This document shows positions 7,559 to 15,507 of a stretch of 64,000 bases of DNA, piece after piece. This DNA comes from Chryseobacterium joostei (GTDB lineage Bacteria; Bacteroidota; Bacteroidia; Flavobacteriales; Weeksellaceae). The position numbers and the translations under genes are program-made. How positions within the stretch are numbered: the first letter of the stretch is position 1; each line of letters starts with the position of its first letter. The stretch spans positions 2,418,001-2,482,000 of the forward strand of contig NZ_CP033926.1 in NCBI RefSeq assembly GCF_003815775.1. The letters are read 5' to 3'. The notes under the pieces were generated by a model. The model was not told the DNA's origin. It ran no database searches and worked only from the letters and a program-made list of their open reading frames with translations.

Positions 7559-8123
7559 AATTTGTCCAATTTAAATGACATTGTCCAGTTAAATAATAGA
7601 TCATTCCAAAAATATCTTCAGCATTATAGTTGAGAACTTCATCATTTTCTCCTTCAATATTAATCACATCTAAAACAGGTTCAACAACTTTTTTAACAAC
7701 TTCTTTTAAAATATCATCTTTACAGGTTTGATTGTTGATAAGAGGAAGGATATGGGTTTCAAAATCCATTTTTATTTTTCCAAATAACTGACTGTCAATC
7801 CATTGTGCGGATTCAAAAAACTTGTTTAGCTCTAGTTTTTTTGCGTATTTTTCTTTTTTTCTAGTAGCTTCAAGTATCTCACTATCTCTAAAGCCTCCAT
7901 CTTTCAATTTTGTAGGCATATCAATTCCATCCCGACTAGTAAGGTAGTATTTTAGCGATTCCATAATTCCATCATATCTTACATCAGTAGCAACTTCTTT
8001 GTTAAGCTTTTCGAATCTTTTTGAAAATCGTGTCTGCCTAGTTAAGTAAATTGCACCCTCGTTTGACGAAATATTCAATTGTTGCTGGATCTGGCTGTCT
8101 TTATTTTCTACATTCTGACCCAT
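7545..8123 (-). CDS. ABC-3C CTD-type protein with N-terminal amyloid-like motif
   Basis: Residues about 35-192 match the C-terminal domain characteristic of ABC-3C effectors, including the conserved tail IFGMIYYLTGQCHLNW. Normally this domain is fused behind an effector domain. Here there is no effector, only a 30-residue extension with the motif QLNISSNEGAI at residues 15-25. The protein encoded just upstream ends in the closely similar QINIQSNTGSI. I infer that the effector has been split off and that the two halves are linked by homotypic, RHIM/amyloid-like contact. Start and stop overlap both neighbours. Confidence 0.7.
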   Translation of the reverse strand: MGQNVENKDSQIQQQLNISSNEGAIYLTRQTRFSKRFEKLNKEVATDVRYDGIMESLKYYLTSRDGIDMPTKLKDGGFRDSEILEATRKKEKYAKKLELNKFFESAQWIDSQLFGKIKMDFETHILPLINNQTCKDDILKEVVKKVVEPVLDVINIEGENDEVLNYNAEDIFGMIYYLTGQCHLNWTNYDSI

Positions 8124-8482
8124 TACATTTGAATGCTACCTGTATTACTTTGAATATTAATTTGTTTTTGAACTTCGGCGTTATTATTAATATTTTGTTG
8201 AGAATATGAATTTAACTGTTGCTTTCCATTTTCAATAGCAACAGTTAATTCTTCTTTATACTGCGCATTTTCAGCAATCTCGTTCTGAATAAGATTAAAT
8301 AGTTTATTTTTTTCTTCCTCCGAATTAATATTTATTGGCATTTCAATATTCTTTTTTGTAAAGGGACTTTTGATAACCGCCCAAATATCTTCACCAACTT
8401 TTTCTGCTATACTTTCTCCTGTTTTAAGCAGGAATGGAGTAGCTAAAGTTAATGCTGTTGTAATCAATGTAATTGGTTCCAT
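8123..8482 (-). CDS. Small effector-like protein with C-terminal amyloid-like motif
   Basis: This 119-residue protein is the first gene of the operon. Residues 1-20 form a hydrophobic helix (ITLITTALTLATPFLLK), followed by an amphipathic helical region to about residue 90. An Asn/Gln-rich linker then leads to the terminal motif QINIQSNTGSI (107-117). A small N-terminal helical domain plus a C-terminal amyloid motif is the layout of Bell-domain cell-death effectors in bacterial amyloid signalling. A membrane-disrupting role on triggering is inference. Its stop overlaps the next start (TAATG). Confidence 0.6.
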   Translation of the reverse strand: MEPITLITTALTLATPFLLKTGESIAEKVGEDIWAVIKSPFTKKNIEMPININSEEEKNKLFNLIQNEIAENAQYKEELTVAIENGKQQLNSYSQQNINNNAEVQKQINIQSNTGSIQM

Positions 8483-8656
8483 TTTAACGTTATTGTTTTT
8501 TAATTGTCTGCTAAAGTGTTTAAATTAACGAAAGAATTCTGAACTTATTTATCCAAAATTATTTAAATACTTTTTACTGCATCTAAAATATAAATAATTT
8601 GTTAATAATATTTATGGGAAGCCATAAAATCAAAATATCACTTTACATAATATAAT

Positions 8657-8902
8657 CTAATTTGCTAAAATCAGCGAGTCATTGATGAAAGGGTTCTCTA
8701 ATTTGCTGTTAAAAACTCTTTTCTTAAAATCTTTGTAATGTTTTAATCTACATTGCAATGAGCATGAAAATCTGCCAAAGCTAAATGGCTCATAATAATC
8801 AATAATTCCATCGTATCTTCGCAATCTGAAAATGTAAAAATACTTTTCCTTTGTAACCTGAGCTTCATAAATTGCTCCATTGTGATTAATGTTTAATTTC
8901 AT
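8657..8902 (-). CDS. Hypothetical protein, 81 residues
   Basis: I do not recognise this protein. It begins MKLNINHNGAIYEAQVTKE, has several aromatic/arginine pairs (FRLRRYDGIIDYYEPF) and two cysteines (SCSLQC), and lacks a signal peptide. The fold looks like a small beta-rich domain. It lies alone between the ABC-3C operon and the toxin operon, on the same strand as both, with about 100 bases upstream free of genes. Confidence 0.5.
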   Translation of the reverse strand: MKLNINHNGAIYEAQVTKEKYFYIFRLRRYDGIIDYYEPFSFGRFSCSLQCRLKHYKDFKKRVFNSKLENPFINDSLILAN

Positions 8903-9003
8903 TTTAATAAAATTTAATTAATACAATTATACAACACGATTTAGCTGGTTACCTTTTTGCTTAAATTGAAAATTAAGTATTTGTTTTTCAGAGAGATATA
9001 ATT

Positions 9004-9309
9004 TTATTTTTCTTCGGAATTTAATTTTTCTAATGCTCTTATGGCTTCTTTTATATCAGCAACAGCACCATTGCCAAATGTTTCTTCATACCATTGTCTG
9101 TCATAGCCTTTGTCTCTATCAGGTCTTATTAAATCCAATAAATTGTTTTGCTTAAATAAACTTACAGTCCTCTCACTAAGAGTAGAAATCATTTTATCAG
9201 CATCTTCTTTCTCTACATTTTTTGCTGAAGGACTCCTTTTAATTCTTATGTTATGACTTGTGTCGTCAGCGATTTTTCTAAGCTGTTTAATTAATTCGTC
9301 TGTTTCCAT
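9004..9309 (-). CDS. Hypothetical protein, 101 residues, last gene of the toxin operon
   Basis: This soluble, charged protein is predicted to be largely helical, with an N-terminal helix (ELIKQLRKIADDTSHNI), a central region containing YDRQWYEETFGNGAVADI, and a C-terminal helix. I know no function. It starts 10 bases after the macrodomain gene and so is probably co-transcribed with the toxin, candidate immunity and macrodomain genes. A role as a second immunity or regulatory protein is possible but unsupported. Confidence 0.55.
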   Translation of the reverse strand: METDELIKQLRKIADDTSHNIRIKRSPSAKNVEKEDADKMISTLSERTVSLFKQNNLLDLIRPDRDKGYDRQWYEETFGNGAVADIKEAIRALEKLNSEEK

Positions 9310-9319
9310 GTGTTTTTTA

Positions 9320-9841
9320 TTATTTTTCTATATTTAAAAGATTAGAATATATTGTATAATTTTCATCATCAAAGCATACAAAAATTATTCTTTTTATGGC
9401 ATTATGATTAATTTCGACAAAATCAGTTATAGCTTTAATCGCTATTTTCGCAGCCTTTTCTTTTGGAAACTTGTAAATTCCCGTACTAATATTGGGAAAT
9501 GAAATAGATGTAATATTATTTAGAATTGCAAGTTTTAAGCAATTAGAATATGCAGAGTATAATAAATGTTCTTCATTATTTCCTCCCTTATTCCAAACAG
9601 GTCCTACTGTGTGAATAACAAATTTCGCAGGTAATTTTCCTGCTGTTGTTATAACTGCTTCTCCAACTTTACAACCACCTTGTTTACTCCGTATTTTTTG
9701 ACACTCTTCAAGAATTGACTTTCCTCCCATTCTATGTATTGCCCCATCAACTCCTCCTCCTCCAAGTAATGATGTGTTGGCTGCATTTACAATTGCCTCA
9801 ACTTCTATTTTTGTAATATCTCCTTTTATGACCTGAATCAT
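9320..9841 (-). CDS. Macrodomain ADP-ribose hydrolase (YmdB-like)
   Basis: This 173-residue single-domain protein has the macrodomain hallmarks: [20 protein letters not shown] at 8-27, [14 protein letters not shown] next to it, HTVGPVW near 77-83, and [13 protein letters not shown] near 114-126. The family removes ADP-ribose from acidic residues or deacetylates O-acetyl-ADP-ribose. It lies in the same operon, two genes after a putative ADP-ribosyltransferase toxin. I infer that it may reverse the toxin's modification and back up the immunity protein. A general housekeeping role cannot be excluded. Confidence 0.9.
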   Translation of the reverse strand: MIQVIKGDITKIEVEAIVNAANTSLLGGGGVDGAIHRMGGKSILEECQKIRSKQGGCKVGEAVITTAGKLPAKFVIHTVGPVWNKGGNNEEHLLYSAYSNCLKLAILNNITSISFPNISTGIYKFPKEKAAKIAIKAITDFVEINHNAIKRIIFVCFDDENYTIYSNLLNIEK

Positions 9842-9869
9842 AGTTCAATTGTCTTAAATTTATTTTTGA

Positions 9870-10157
9870 TTATAATAACTCCTGCATCTTTTTCAATGCC
9901 TTTTCTTTTTCTTCATTTTGGTGGGGTTCAAGTAAAATATTAAGTAATTCTTGCTCTTCTATAGAGTCCCAAACGAAAATTCCTAACCAGCCTAATCCCC
10001 AAAAGTCAATATTTCCACTAATTTTTTCTGAATTAAATTCAACTTGATTTAGTGAACCAAAATCACCATCCTCAAAAGATTTATAGATTAATTCATATCC
10101 TTTCAAATTATTGGCTATTTCATTTTTAAACCAATCTATATTTTTTATTTTATCCAT
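9870..10157 (-). CDS. Candidate immunity protein for the Rhs-type toxin
   Basis: This small acidic protein of 95 residues has no signal peptide and contains the tryptophan-rich stretch DFWGLGWLGIFVWDS. It starts two bases after the toxin stop codon. Polymorphic toxins are nearly always followed directly by their immunity gene, and the size, acidity and cytoplasmic location fit. I do not recognise the family, so the call rests on position. Confidence 0.65.
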   Translation of the reverse strand: MDKIKNIDWFKNEIANNLKGYELIYKSFEDGDFGSLNQVEFNSEKISGNIDFWGLGWLGIFVWDSIEEQELLNILLEPHQNEEKEKALKKMQELL

Positions 10158-10159
10158 AA

Positions 10160-11431
10160 TTATTTAGCATGTAAAATAGGTGATAAATTTTTAACTTGTG
10201 GGAGTAATTGTCCTCCCTGCTTCTGTAGAGCTCCTTGCATTGCTTTACCAGCACTTGGACCAATTGCTTTGAACCAGCCTTCTTTTCCTCCTTGTAAGAG
10301 ACTATTTGCAGGAACTTGAAACTCAGCATATACTGAACCTTTAGCCGCAGCAGTAAACGAATCTGCACCTGCTTTAGTTACAAAAGTTTGTCCTCCTGCA
10401 CCTTCAACCATCTGACCTGTTTTCGACATGGTTCCATATTCTGATTGTGACATCCACCGACCTACTGTTGTCATTTCTTGAGTTGCTGCTTTAGTAAAAA
10501 TACTTCGTACTAAACTTCCCATTCCTCCTGTAAGTAAACCTAAAGCAGAACTTTGAACCAATGGATTTTCAGCAACTAACATTTGAATTTCAGTCTTTCC
10601 CCGTGATTCGGGAATTCCACTTATCGTTGGAGCATTCGGATCTCCAAAAGCCATTGCACTCATCATTGGTGCAGAATCACCTGCTTGAATTAACGGGTCT
10701 AAATTATTCATGACTCCCAAAGCTCCCAATAAAGAATTATCTTGCCCTGTACCATTGGCAAATAAGGCTGTTGTAGAACCGTCTTGAGTTGTGTATGTTC
10801 CAGATTTTCCTAAATATGTTTCATTAGCACCAGCTGTAGCTTGGCTTGTAGCGCTCGAATTCCAATAAATACTATTTGATTCTCTATTGTGTACCCAGTC
10901 AAAAGCTGCTCTTCCATCAGGATCAATATTACTTATAGGATTATTGTAACCAATATGATATGGCGACCAACTCGGAAACTCTTCACTTAATGGGTCTGGA
11001 CTAATCCAACGACCTGCCGTATCTAAATATGGTTGTGTATCGGGGTCGCTCAAATCAATCTCCCTAAATTCTGTGATAGATTTTGTCTTTCTGTTGAATC
11101 TTACTGAACCAATACTCACAATGCTATCCATATCGTGAAATTCCAAATATTTACCTTTGCTCAATGTTGCAATTTTTGGATAAATTCCATACTTCGCAAA
11201 AGGATTTCCAACTGCAATATTCTTTCTACGTCTTTCTGCTTCCTGCGGTGTTAATGAATCTCGGGTTTTCAAAACCTCATCCATATACGGACGGCTACGC
11301 TCTTCTTTTGTCAGTTTAACAGGATTTACCCATTTCTTTTCTGTTTTTTGCTTTGTGGCAGTCTGTTTCTTCGTCTGTGCCTGTACGAATACTACAAATA
11401 TGGCAAAAACAATTAATAATATTTTTTTCAT
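10160..11431 (-). CDS. Secreted Rhs-core protein with C-terminal ADP-ribosyltransferase-like toxin
   Basis: This 423-residue protein has a Sec signal peptide (1-18), a short Rhs-type core with AGRWISPDPLSEEFPSWSPY and GYNNPISNIDPDG (about 139-173), a Gly/Ser-rich linker, and a C-terminal domain from about 322. The last has RWMSQSEYGTM (Arg 325), SVYAEFQVP (Glu 370) and WFKAIGPS. This resembles the ADP-ribosyltransferase toxin TreTu, reported to modify EF-Tu. The usual 1000-2000 residues of YD repeats are absent, making it a mini-Rhs. It follows two transglutaminase-like genes with a 4-base gap. Toxin assignment is by pattern, not search. Confidence 0.7.
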   Translation of the reverse strand: MKKILLIVFAIFVVFVQAQTKKQTATKQKTEKKWVNPVKLTKEERSRPYMDEVLKTRDSLTPQEAERRRKNIAVGNPFAKYGIYPKIATLSKGKYLEFHDMDSIVSIGSVRFNRKTKSITEFREIDLSDPDTQPYLDTAGRWISPDPLSEEFPSWSPYHIGYNNPISNIDPDGRAAFDWVHNRESNSIYWNSSATSQATAGANETYLGKSGTYTTQDGSTTALFANGTGQDNSLLGALGVMNNLDPLIQAGDSAPMMSAMAFGDPNAPTISGIPESRGKTEIQMLVAENPLVQSSALGLLTGGMGSLVRSIFTKAATQEMTTVGRWMSQSEYGTMSKTGQMVEGAGGQTFVTKAGADSFTAAAKGSVYAEFQVPANSLLQGGKEGWFKAIGPSAGKAMQGALQKQGGQLLPQVKNLSPILHAK

Positions 11432-11435
11432 TTGG

Positions 11436-12542
11436 TTATTTTGTAAAGTTATTTAATAATTTTTTGTTCTCAAATTTTTCTCTTTCGGTTTTCAGGGAAA
11501 CCAACCAATCCAAATACATTTCTTCGGGCATCTGTCGGTAGCCTATCTCATAAATATGTCCGTATTCTTTGTTCATCAATTCAAACAGTTCTTTGGCTTT
11601 TGGATCTTGTTGTTGTACGAGTTTCAAGTTTTCAGCATTATCTGTTTTCAGGTTATGCCTATCCATAAGCTTTTCAAGCTGTTCTTTGTGGGTTTCAGCT
11701 TTTAATATTAATGCTTTGGCAAAATTCGGATAAACATCTAAGGCTCTGTTGACCGTTTTCAAAACAAATTTTCCGTCATTATTCGGGAAGCTTCGGTTGT
11801 ATGCCTGTGCTAAATCAAATAAGCATAATGCCAAACTTTCCTTATTGTTCAAGGCTTTCATAAACACACCATTTTTAATGGCATCCAAATGAATGTAGCC
11901 TGAAGCCGTCAGCCAAGCATCAATGGGAAATATTCCACTTGTAAGCTCTGTATTAAACCAACCTCCTGCTTTGATGTTATGCTTGATGTAAACGTGATTC
12001 GGTGCTAACGCCAAATTTGCATCTACTCCGATTTCTTCAGCTAAAATTTTATACAGATACGGCATTGAATTACAATTACCTTTTTTCGTTGCTAATAGTT
12101 TTGAAACGAACAGGTTGCTAATATCATTATGTCCGAACACATCTGTAAAATCATAAGAAAACGGTTTGTACTGTATTACAGTGTCTTTGTATGCAATTGG
12201 AAGTGTTTGGCACATAATGGAATATACTGTTGCGTATTTGCTTACCTTGTCTTTGTCAGATTCTTTATAAGTTAGATCTCGGCTCTTTAAAATTGAGTTT
12301 GCGAAGTTCTTTAAAAAGCTTATTTCTCCGTTTAATTTTTCCGTGTCTAACTTCCCCTGGTAATACGCATTTTCCACGCTAAAAACAGCTTCTTTGAAAC
12401 TGTACGGCTGTTTGTCGTTAAGCATATTATCAATGGTCTGGTAGGAATCATTATAGAACTGATTATTTTGTGCTTTTACGCTTATAATACTACTGATAAA
12501 CAGCATTATAAAAAGTGTAATATGTAATAATTTTTTCATCAT
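11436..12542 (-). CDS. Secreted transglutaminase-like protein (second paralogue)
   Basis: This 368-residue protein has an N-terminal signal peptide ending near VKAQ. The core carries a papain/transglutaminase-like triad pattern: GNCNSMPYLYKILAEE (Cys), LALAPNHVYI (His) and WFNTELTSG (Glu/Asp position). A TPR-like helical C-terminal region follows. It is a paralogue of the preceding gene, overlaps it by 4 bases and leads into the toxin gene. The family could cross-link or cleave proteins in the periplasm. A role in toxin maturation or release is inferred only from the operon. Confidence 0.65.
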   Translation of the reverse strand: MMKKLLHITLFIMLFISSIISVKAQNNQFYNDSYQTIDNMLNDKQPYSFKEAVFSVENAYYQGKLDTEKLNGEISFLKNFANSILKSRDLTYKESDKDKVSKYATVYSIMCQTLPIAYKDTVIQYKPFSYDFTDVFGHNDISNLFVSKLLATKKGNCNSMPYLYKILAEEIGVDANLALAPNHVYIKHNIKAGGWFNTELTSGIFPIDAWLTASGYIHLDAIKNGVFMKALNNKESLALCLFDLAQAYNRSFPNNDGKFVLKTVNRALDVYPNFAKALILKAETHKEQLEKLMDRHNLKTDNAENLKLVQQQDPKAKELFELMNKEYGHIYEIGYRQMPEEMYLDWLVSLKTEREKFENKKLLNNFTK

Positions 12543-14011
12543 AATTTATTTGGATCAATTGGAAAATATTTAGGTGATTCATCTTTCTTTTTCTTTTCCT
12601 GTGCTTTCCTCAGCGCTTCCTGCTGTTGCTTTTCTTTCTGTTTTTGAATTTGATACAAATGGATTTTTTGTGCGAGTGCTTCGCTTTCCTGTTTGTTCTT
12701 CTCTGTTTTCAGACTTGCCAACCATGATTCGTAAGCGGATGCAGGCATTTCTGTATAACCGAGTTCATCAATTTTGTTAAATTGCTGATTAACATCATTC
12801 AACTGTTCGACCGCCTTTGGGAAATATCCGATTCTCTGCAAATCTTGTCTGTTTTCAGGATTTATGCCCAGTTTTTTCATCACATTTGCAAATCTCGCCT
12901 GACTAACATTTGCTCTTTCCATGTTCGGAGCAAGTCCATTTGGATAAAGTTCTAATGCCTTTTCGATTGTCTTATCTACAAATTCATCATATCCGAATTT
13001 TTTGGCATAACCTCTTGCTAAATCAAAATATGCCATTCCTAACAGCTCTTTTTTGGTTAGGTTTTCCATATAGATTTTATTCTGTAATGCTTCTGATTTG
13101 ATATAACCCGATTCTAATAATGAGGTATCAGTTGAAAACATTCCGTTAGTAAGTTCAACATTCCTGTATTGTCCTTCATCATCCATAAAACGGACGTAAG
13201 AATGATTCGGAGCTAATGACAAATGTGCTTCTGTTCCCATTGCTTCCGCAATAATCAGATACAACAACGGCATGGAATGGCATTGTCCTGAACCTGTTTT
13301 AAGGAGTTTCGATACAAACATCTTGGAATAATCTTTTTCACCCATATAATCCTTAAAATCATATTCAAATGCTTTGTGGGTTGTTCCTCCGAGATTCATG
13401 TCTTTAGAAAAATATTCAAACAGCATTAGGTTCTTAGAAACATTGCTTTCTGTGTCCTGTTTGCGTTCTTTCATTTTCTGCAAGAGTTGTTTTGCTGTTT
13501 TCTGGATTCCAGACTTGAAACCTTTTAAATCCCTTTTGTTATCATAAAAAGCATTTTCTACGGTGAAATTAACATCTGCTAACGAGTAATTTTCGGAATC
13601 TATTCCAGAAAGCTTGTTAAAAGCATCATAATACGCCTGTGTTCCCGCTTTTTCTGATAATGATGGTAAATTATATGGTATACTTCTGCCGTTTTCTATC
13701 CACTCACGGAATTGTGCTTCCTGAACTTCTGCCATATCTCGCTCTATATCTTGCATAATAGCATTACCCTGTGACCTTGCTTGTGTTCCATAGTCACTTT
13801 GTTGCTGTTGTGTGGAATTTGAACGATTCGCTATGTTTGGGGTGTAGCTTCTTTGGGAACTTCTGCCACCTGCCATACTGCCAAAATCATTACTGGAATA
13901 ATTACCTAAACTACTCGTCTGAGGTCTGGAAATTGTAGGTAAGTTTGGTATTTGTGCAAAACCTAACTGGTACATGCATAGTGAGATAGCAGTGAAATAA
14001 ATTTTTCGCAT
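12539..14011 (-). CDS. Secreted transglutaminase-like protein (first paralogue)
   Basis: This 490-residue protein has a signal peptide (residues 1-19, ending GFAQ), then a Ser/Gln/Asn-rich low-complexity segment to about residue 85. The same core as its neighbour follows: GQCHSMPLLYLIIAEAMG (Cys), LSLAPNHSYVRF (His) and YRNVELTNG. The C-terminal region is helical and ends in a Lys/Gln-rich coiled coil. It is the first gene of the toxin operon (six genes, all on the minus strand). It looks like a periplasmic or surface enzyme of unknown substrate. Confidence 0.65.
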   Translation of the reverse strand: MRKIYFTAISLCMYQLGFAQIPNLPTISRPQTSSLGNYSSNDFGSMAGGRSSQRSYTPNIANRSNSTQQQQSDYGTQARSQGNAIMQDIERDMAEVQEAQFREWIENGRSIPYNLPSLSEKAGTQAYYDAFNKLSGIDSENYSLADVNFTVENAFYDNKRDLKGFKSGIQKTAKQLLQKMKERKQDTESNVSKNLMLFEYFSKDMNLGGTTHKAFEYDFKDYMGEKDYSKMFVSKLLKTGSGQCHSMPLLYLIIAEAMGTEAHLSLAPNHSYVRFMDDEGQYRNVELTNGMFSTDTSLLESGYIKSEALQNKIYMENLTKKELLGMAYFDLARGYAKKFGYDEFVDKTIEKALELYPNGLAPNMERANVSQARFANVMKKLGINPENRQDLQRIGYFPKAVEQLNDVNQQFNKIDELGYTEMPASAYESWLASLKTEKNKQESEALAQKIHLYQIQKQKEKQQQEALRKAQEKKKKDESPKYFPIDPNKL

Positions 14012-14163
14012 TGAATGGTGTTTTCTGGTTGCAATTATAATAAAAATAGGTCAATAATTATATAAGTATTTTCCCTGTACTTTGAATTAACATCTTTTTC
14101 CTGTGGTAAATGTAATTCTACAAAACGTCAAAACCTGTCGTATTACAAACAGGTTTTGAGTTA

Positions 14164-14364
14164 TCAATTATTTTCGTTGTTAAAACATTTTTTTAGTCTG
14201 TCTGTAACAAATTTCAAAATATATAAAAGATAATATGAGCAAACGACATACAAAATAAGTATTGAAACCATCATCAAGATAAGCAATACATCATCCCAAA
14301 TGCTGTATGGTTTAAACTTGATTGCTGGAAAACAACTTGTTTGCGCTTGTAATTGCAGTATCAT
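14164..14364 (-). CDS. Small membrane protein, 66 residues
   Basis: A single long hydrophobic helix (DVLLILMMVSILILYVVCSYYLLYIL, quoted here in part: LLILMMVSILILYVVCSYYL) occupies residues 25-50, followed by a basic, Asn-rich tail. It overlaps the preceding gene by 4 bases, so it is probably translated by coupling. There is no recognised family. It is the last of three small genes that follow the palindrome at 15155. Confidence 0.5.
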   Translation of the reverse strand: MILQLQAQTSCFPAIKFKPYSIWDDVLLILMMVSILILYVVCSYYLLYILKFVTDRLKKCFNNENN

Positions 14365-14681
14365 TTTGCGTTATTAAATGGGTTTTTTCCCTCCCGCATA
14401 AAAACTGTTCCCATTTTTTGATACTGAACAGGTTGCTGTTTAACGCATACTGTATAAATCCCACTACCAAAACCATTTTGCGCTCGGATAATGATTACTT
14501 CCTTTTCGCTAACTCCATTGTCGATGGCTACAAACTTTTTAAGACGGTTGTTTTTAATTGGCTCTTTAAAATCCTTTGGTAAGTCACACTCTTTAGCAGT
14601 TTGCGATTCTTTCGGTTTTTCTTCCTGTGCAAAATAAAGCGTTGGTAATGCGAACATTAAAGTGAAAATTAATTTTTTCAT
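14361..14681 (-). CDS. Small secreted protein, 106 residues
   Basis: A clear signal peptide (MKKLIFTLMFALPTLYFAQ) is followed by a charged mature region with two cysteines (ECDLPKD and YTVCVK) that could form a disulphide. The family is unknown. It starts 5 bases after the upstream membrane protein gene and overlaps the downstream one, so the three form an operon and may act together at the cell envelope. Confidence 0.6.
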   Translation of the reverse strand: MKKLIFTLMFALPTLYFAQEEKPKESQTAKECDLPKDFKEPIKNNRLKKFVAIDNGVSEKEVIIIRAQNGFGSGIYTVCVKQQPVQYQKMGTVFMREGKNPFNNAK

Positions 14682-14686
14682 TGTAA

Positions 14687-15103
14687 TTATTTTTGATTGT
14701 TAATAGTTGTGTTTGACTTACTGTTTTTAGAAAACAGTCTTTTATAGATGTATATAAGTAACAGAATGATAAGAGGAAGGATTACATAGATAACGTATTC
14801 CTGATGATCGTAGTAGCCCCAGATTCCAATAAATCCATCATAAACATAACTTCCTTTATAGGTTTTATAGGTAAAAGTATGGAAAGGGTAAAAGTGAGTA
14901 GCTGGTGAGTAGTTAACATCACATAAAGGGCAGGGAATATAATCAGGGGTAATTAGATAATACTCTTCATAGATTACAATTCCCTCACCTCGTAGAGTAT
15001 TTGTGTACATGGGATGCCAATTTGTGAGATAGCTTACATATCCGATAGTATTGAATATGATCCAGAAGAATAAGAATTTTTGTTGTTTGATGCTTAATAT
15101 CAT
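14687..15103 (-). CDS. Membrane protein with two transmembrane segments
   Basis: I chose the ATG at 15103, giving 138 residues. The open frame extends to 15220, but that part lies inside a terminator hairpin and a 135-base palindrome. The protein has an N-terminal membrane helix (FLFFWIIFNTIGYVSYL), a periplasmic loop with CPLC and many aromatic residues, and a C-terminal helix (VIYVILPLIILLLIYIYK) with a basic tail. The CxxC pair is a possible metal or redox site. I do not recognise the family. Confidence 0.5.
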   Translation of the reverse strand: MILSIKQQKFLFFWIIFNTIGYVSYLTNWHPMYTNTLRGEGIVIYEEYYLITPDYIPCPLCDVNYSPATHFYPFHTFTYKTYKGSYVYDGFIGIWGYYDHQEYVIYVILPLIILLLIYIYKRLFSKNSKSNTTINNQK

Positions 15104-15130
15104 TATTTCTATTTTTTTGATTGTAGGCAA

Positions 15131-15160
15131 CAAAAAAAGCAAGTGGTTCTCACTTGCTTT
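15131..15160 (-). terminator. Minus-strand terminator next to the palindrome
   Basis: AAAGCAAGTG and CACTTGCTTT form a 10-bp stem. Read on the minus strand it is followed by seven T residues. It would end a transcript entering from the right, before the gene that starts at 15103. Confidence 0.7.
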
Positions 15161-15289
15161 TAGTCTTGAAGGCTCGGCAAAGCCTATACTACATAAAAAC
15201 AGGATAAGCCACTTGCCCATATGACAAGTGCGCTAAACTGTTTGCATTTTGTAGTATTAAGAATTTTGCCGATTCACAAGACAAAAGCA
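15155..15289. repeat. 135-base imperfect palindrome (structured RNA or folded recombination site)
   Basis: Matching blocks run in order toward a centre near 15222: TGCTTTT/AAAAGCA, GTCTTG/CAAGAC, CGGCAAA/TTTGCCG, TACTAC/GTAGTA, ACAG/CTGT, and the apical CACTTG/CAAGTG around a 9-base loop. Together they form one long bulged hairpin. Such shapes are typical of structured RNAs, MITE/REP-like repeats and attC-like recombination sites. I find no second copy in the window. Confidence 0.6.
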
Positions 15290-15507
15290 AAAGTTTTACA
15301 CTTTTATTTTTTCGTTGATGTCTGAGCGCAAAAATACAAATTTTGTGCCTTATTAATTCAATTCTAGTTTAAAGAATGAATAATTTATTTTTTGAATTTC
15401 TCTCAATATATGCCCCCTAACATCTATTTATAAGGTCATTGATAACCAGAACTTCATATTGCAAAAATTTGCTTATAATTTTTCACTTATATATAATCCT
15501 GTCATAG

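Noticed and set aside
10150..10368. 72-residue minus-strand frame inside the toxin gene
   Set aside because: Different frame within a well-supported CDS, with no features of its own.
14687..15220. Longer version (177 residues) of the membrane protein starting at 15220
   Set aside because: The extra N-terminus is translated from the loop and arm of the 135-base palindrome and from a terminator hairpin, so it is unlikely to be coding.
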